The notes beneath the pieces were generated by a model. It was not told the origin of the DNA, did no database searches, and worked only from the letters and a program-made list of their open reading frames with translations. From contig MWAR01000529.1 in NCBI GenBank assembly GCA_002068715.1, positions 1 through 8,398 on the forward strand: a stretch of 8,398 bases of DNA. Reading direction: 5' to 3'. Below, piece by piece: positions 6,161 through 8,398 of the stretch (positions are counted from its first letter, which is position 1; every line of letters starts with the position of its first letter). Source of the DNA: a bacterium ADurb.Bin374 (lineage in GTDB: Bacteria; Riflebacteria; Ozemobacteria; Ozemobacterales; Ozemobacteraceae). The position numbers and the translations under genes are program-made.

Positions 6161-7267
6161 TCAGCGCTTCGTGAACTCGTTGATCGCGGACGCGACATAC
6201 TCGAGCGCTCCGTCCGGGAGCTCCGAATACACGGGAAGCGCGAGCGTGTGCTGGGCGGCCGCTTCCGAATTCGGGAAGTCGCCATGCTTGTAGCCGAGCG
6301 ATTTGAAGCATTCCTGCTCGTGGAGGCTGAGCGGATAATACACGGCGCAGCCGATCTCTTTCTCGGTGAGGAACTGTTTCAGCTCGTCGCGCCGCTCGAC
6401 GCCGATGACATACTGGTTGTAGATGTGATATCGGCCCGGCTTGGCGACGGGGGTGCGGACGCTTTTGTTGCCGGCGAGAAGCTCGTTGTAGCGGGCGGCG
6501 TTCTTTCTGCGGCCTTCGGTCCAGGCGGCCAGGTGAGGCAGCTTGACGGAGATGACGACCGCCTGCAGGGCGTCGAGCCGGCCGTTGATGCCGACTTCCA
6601 GGTGGTGATACTGGCGCTCGCCGCCGTGCACGCGCAGCTTCTTGACGCGCTGATACAGCTGCTCGTCGTTGGTCGTGACGAGGCCGCCGTCACCGAAGCA
6701 GCCGAGGTTCTTGCTGGGGAAGAAGCTGAAACAGCCGAAATCTCCGATGGTTCCCGCCTGTTTGTCGTCGAAACGGGAGCCGATCGACTGGCAGGCGTCT
6801 TCGATGACCGGCAGCTTGTGCTGGCGAGCCACCTTCATGATCGCATCCATGTCGGCGCACTGGCCGAACAGGTGAACCGGGAGAATCGCCTTCGTGCGCG
6901 GCGTGATCGCGGCGGCGATCTTCGTGGCGTCGATATTGTAGGTGTCGGGCTCGATGTCGACGAAGACGGCGCGCGCACCGACGCGGGCAATCGCGCCGGC
7001 GGTCGCGAAAAAGCTGTACGGGGTCGTGATGACCTCATCGCCGGCGCCGATATTCAACGCCATGAGGGATAGCAGAAGCGCATCGGTTCCGGATGAGACG
7101 CCGACGGCGTATTTCGCGCCGGTGTAGGCGGCGAGCTCCTGCTCCACCTTTTCCACGCGGGGGCCGAGGATGAATCCCTGGCTTTCCATGACGGCAAGCA
7201 CTTCGGGAACGACCTTGTCTTTGATCTGGGCGTATTGGGGCTTGAGATCCAGCAGCGGGACCTTCAT
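6161..7267 (-). CDS. DegT/DnrJ/EryC1 family PLP-dependent sugar aminotransferase
   Basis: Predicted fold-type I aminotransferase that converts a keto nucleotide-sugar to an amino sugar in surface polysaccharide or glycan synthesis. The 368 residues are full length for the family. Seen in order: MKVPLLDLKPQY at the start, the cofactor-binding SSGTDAL (58-64), VHLFGQCADM (131-140), IEDACQSIG (155-163, with D157 expected to contact the PLP ring nitrogen), the PLP lysine K186 in SFFPSKNLGCFGDGG, and GINGRLDALQA (226-236). The overall look resembles WbpE-like enzymes acting on UDP-3-keto sugars, but the substrate cannot be read from sequence alone. The ATG is preceded by GGAGGAG with about 10 bases between. 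It lies upstream of the Wzc-like gene, which supports a polysaccharide role, and diverges from obg. Confidence 0.93.
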   Translation of the reverse strand: MKVPLLDLKPQYAQIKDKVVPEVLAVMESQGFILGPRVEKVEQELAAYTGAKYAVGVSSGTDALLLSLMALNIGAGDEVITTPYSFFATAGAIARVGARAVFVDIEPDTYNIDATKIAAAITPRTKAILPVHLFGQCADMDAIMKVARQHKLPVIEDACQSIGSRFDDKQAGTIGDFGCFSFFPSKNLGCFGDGGLVTTNDEQLYQRVKKLRVHGGERQYHHLEVGINGRLDALQAVVISVKLPHLAAWTEGRRKNAARYNELLAGNKSVRTPVAKPGRYHIYNQYVIGVERRDELKQFLTEKEIGCAVYYPLSLHEQECFKSLGYKHGDFPNSEAAAQHTLALPVYSELPDGALEYVASAINEFTKR

Positions 7268-7324
7268 ATACGGATTTCTCCTCCGGCGTCTGTGCCGTGA
7301 ATTCGAATCGAGAACAGCGCGTGA

Positions 7325-7354
7325 AAACTATCACGTGCCGAAGAGTTGCGTCAA
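7325..7354 (-). promoter_or_regulatory. Weak candidate promoter for the aminotransferase gene
   Basis: On the minus strand, TTGACG (7349-7354, five of six consensus bases) is 18 bases from TAGTTT (7325-7330, three of six). The start of transcription would be near 7318, giving about a 50-base leader. CGTGA and TCACG flank the -10 as a short inverted repeat (7320-7335). The -10 is poor, so this is tentative. Confidence 0.25.
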
Positions 7355-7417
7355 TGCCGCTCTGCCCGATTCTTCGGAAACGTCATCATTCGGCATGGCT
7401 CCAAAAAAATCCGAATT

Positions 7418-7438
7418 GTGCGCGCACGGCAGTGCGCG
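7418..7438. repeat. GTGCGC inverted-repeat cluster upstream of obg
   Basis: The palindrome GTGCGCGCAC (7418-7427) overlaps a second inverted repeat, CGCGCAC (7421-7427) and GTGCGCG (7432-7438), with a 4-base centre. The cluster covers the place where a -35 box for obg would be, and that -35 is missing. It may be an operator or an activator site, or simply GC-rich chance symmetry. Confidence 0.35.
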
Positions 7439-7451
7439 TCTACGGGGTTTG

Positions 7452-7460
7452 TGGTATAAT
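7452..7460 (+). promoter_or_regulatory. Extended -10 promoter of obg
   Basis: TGG followed by a perfect TATAAT (7455-7460) forms an extended -10 element. No TTGACA-like -35 is found 16-18 bases upstream. The first base of the obg GTG codon (7467) is 7 bases after the hexamer, just where transcription would start, so the mRNA may have no leader. Confidence 0.6.
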
Positions 7461-7466
7461 CTCCGG

Positions 7467-7808
7467 GTGAAATTCGTTGATGAACTTGTAATCGAAGTTG
7501 AATCCGGAAAAGGCGGCGACGGCATGATTGCCTTCCGCCGCGAGAAGTTCGTACCGTTCGGCGGCCCTTCGGGCGGTGACGGCGGTCGGGGCGGCGATGT
7601 CGTCCTGGTAGCCACGCGCGACCTGAACACGCTGTATGAACTGAGCTATCAGCGCATCTATCGCGCGAAGCCAGGCGAAAAGGGCGGACCGAAAGACATG
7701 ATCGGTTCCGACGCGCTCGACGCAACGATCCGGGTTCCCGTCGGAACGCTCGTGAAGGACGCCGGAACGGGCGAAATCATCGCCGATCTCACGGCTGTCG
7801 GCCAGGAA
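7467..7808 (+). pseudogene. obg: obg GTPase, N-terminal fragment cut at the chimeric join
   Basis: Obg/CgtA is an essential ribosome-associated GTPase. About 114 residues remain, from a GTG start: KFVDELVIEVESGKGGDGM, FRREKFVPFGGPSGGDGG and GGDVVLVATRDLNTLYEL are classic Obg-fold sequence with its glycine-rich turns, and DATIRVPVGTLV (85-96) and GEIIADLTAVGQ (102-113) continue it. Then similarity stops: the next family sequence (the AKGG region) and the whole GTP-binding domain are absent. Downstream the frame stays open to the window edge, but it is only antisense of sdhB. No Shine-Dalgarno precedes the GTG, in keeping with a leaderless start. Full Obg proteins are about 330-450 residues. 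The gene is probably intact in its own genome and cut here by a misassembly. Confidence 0.9.
7791..7808. other. Chimeric join between obg and sdhB
   Basis: Reading rightward, Obg homology runs to about 7808. Reading leftward, SdhB homology runs to about 7791. The shared stretch of up to 18 bases encodes plausible Obg residues (TAVGQE) on the plus strand and plausible SdhB residues (FLADSR) on the minus strand. Both conserved genes lose their 3' ends at the same point, which is the mark of two sequences joined through a short identity. Confidence 0.85.
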
Positions 7809-8336
7809 TCGGTAGGCCTGAAGCAAACCGGCTGGCCCTACAAACTTATCGGGATTCCACCAAAAGCTGGGGCAACTAGTCGAGCAACTTGCACACAAAA
7901 TGCACTCGTACAGGCCATTGAGTTCTTCGCGCTCTTCCGGGCTCTGCAGACGCTCTTTTTCGGGTGGTACCGTATCGTTGATCAAATAGGGCTTGATCGA
8001 GTTGTACTGCTTGAAGAACTGGGTCATGTCCACGATCAGGTCGCGTATGACAGGCAGGCCGGGCAGCGGCTTGAGCACAATGGTGCCGGGAAGCGTCAAC
8101 ATATTGGTCAGGCAGGCCAATCCATTTTTGCCATTAATGTTCATGGCATCCGAACCGCAGACCCCTTCACGGCACGAACGGCGGAAGGAAATGGTGGGGT
8201 CCAATGCCTTGAGCTTCATCAGCGCATCGAGCAGCATGCGCTCGCTGCCGTCCAATTCGACCTCGATGGTCTGCATATACGGCTTGGCATCCTTGTCCGG
8301 ATCGTAGCGGTAAATCGAGAAAGTGCGTTTAGTCAT
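7791..8336 (-). pseudogene. sdhB: sdhB, succinate dehydrogenase iron-sulfur subunit, lacking its C-terminal part
   Basis: Iron-sulfur subunit of succinate dehydrogenase (complex II), which passes electrons from SdhA to quinone. 182 genuine residues remain of about 235. The [2Fe-2S] ligands C55, C60, D63 and C75 are present in SCREGVCGSD and NGLAC. The [4Fe-4S] motif C145-x2-C148-x2-C151 is present, and C155 is the first ligand of the [3Fe-4S] cluster. Homology ends at QAYRFLADSR; the downstream cysteines needed to complete the second and third clusters are missing. The frame stays open for 116 more codons to a stop at 7440-7442, but these are antisense of obg. GAGGAA lies just upstream of the ATG, and sdhA ends 17 bases before it. 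Sequence style is Burkholderiales-like, unlike the rest of the window. Confidence 0.93.
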
Positions 8337-8353
8337 AAGTGTTCCTCAATCTC

Positions 8354-8398
8354 TCAGAATGTACGAACTTTGAGAGGCACGGATTCAACAGTCAAGGG
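8354..8398 (-). CDS. sdhA: sdhA, last 14 codons and stop (runs off the right edge)
   Basis: The minus strand reads PLTVESVPLKVRTF and then TGA (8354-8356). This matches my memory of the C-terminal ending of betaproteobacterial SdhA, the flavoprotein subunit of succinate dehydrogenase. The usual order sdhA-sdhB with a 17-base gap supports the call. Only 45 bases are visible, so the assignment rests on the short ending and on its neighbour. Confidence 0.75.
   Translation of the reverse strand, partial: PLTVESVPLKVRTF

Noticed and set aside
6155..7072. Plus-strand frame of 305 codons opposite the aminotransferase
   Set aside because: Antisense shadow of a full-length PLP enzyme; no family resemblance.
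7440..7790. C-terminal extension of sdhB making a 298-residue protein
   Set aside because: These 116 codons are the reverse complement of the obg N-terminal region and its promoter; not a real fusion.
7809..8398. Open continuation of the obg frame to the window edge, a possible novel Obg fusion
   Set aside because: The frame is only the antisense of sdhB; no Obg or other domain is seen after the join.

Overview
The window joins DNA from what look like two unrelated bacteria. Positions 1 to about 7,800 come from a fairly GC-rich bacterium that I cannot name. A Tad pilus locus whose CpaE is fused to a receiver domain, next to polysaccharide genes and obg, would fit a poorly sampled lineage such as Riflebacteria/Ozemobacteria or a clostridial group, but that is a guess. 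From about 7,800 to 8,398 the DNA carries the end of sdhA and most of sdhB, and both read like Burkholderiales (Betaproteobacteria). The join cuts obg and sdhB tail to tail within a shared stretch of at most 18 bases, and is best explained as a chimeric contig.

Layout, right to left on the minus strand. A DegT/DnrJ/EryC1 sugar aminotransferase (6161-7267) is followed by a strong hairpin. Next comes a Wzc-like polysaccharide co-polymerase with a BY-kinase-type ATPase domain (4067-6025), closed by a good rho-independent terminator (4006-4043). A candidate extended -10 promoter then starts a Tad pilus operon: prepilin peptidase tadV/cpaA (3372-3917), a receiver-CpaE/TadZ fusion (2016-3239), the ATPase tadA/cpaF (639-2009) and the platform protein tadB (1-634, cut by the window edge). 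Gaps within cpaE-tadA-tadB are 4 to 6 bases, so these three are surely co-transcribed. On the plus strand, obg begins at 7467 behind an extended -10 element so close that its mRNA may be leaderless; the 199-base divergent gap (7268-7466) also holds a weak candidate promoter for the aminotransferase and a GTGCGC inverted-repeat cluster.

Function. TadV would mature prepilins, the CpaE fusion would place or regulate the machine, TadA would power assembly, and TadB would anchor it in the inner membrane. No pilin, secretin or CpaB gene lies in the window. The aminotransferase and Wzc-like protein point to surface polysaccharide, so the left part is concerned with surface attachment and envelope glycans.

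The most noteworthy points are the chimeric join, a Walker A lysine-to-arginine change with no tyrosine tail in the Wzc-like protein, the intact phosphorylation site in the CpaE receiver domain, and the possibly leaderless obg start. I found no convincing new defence system, CRISPR array, RNA gene or mobile element. No stretch over 300 bases lacks a gene.
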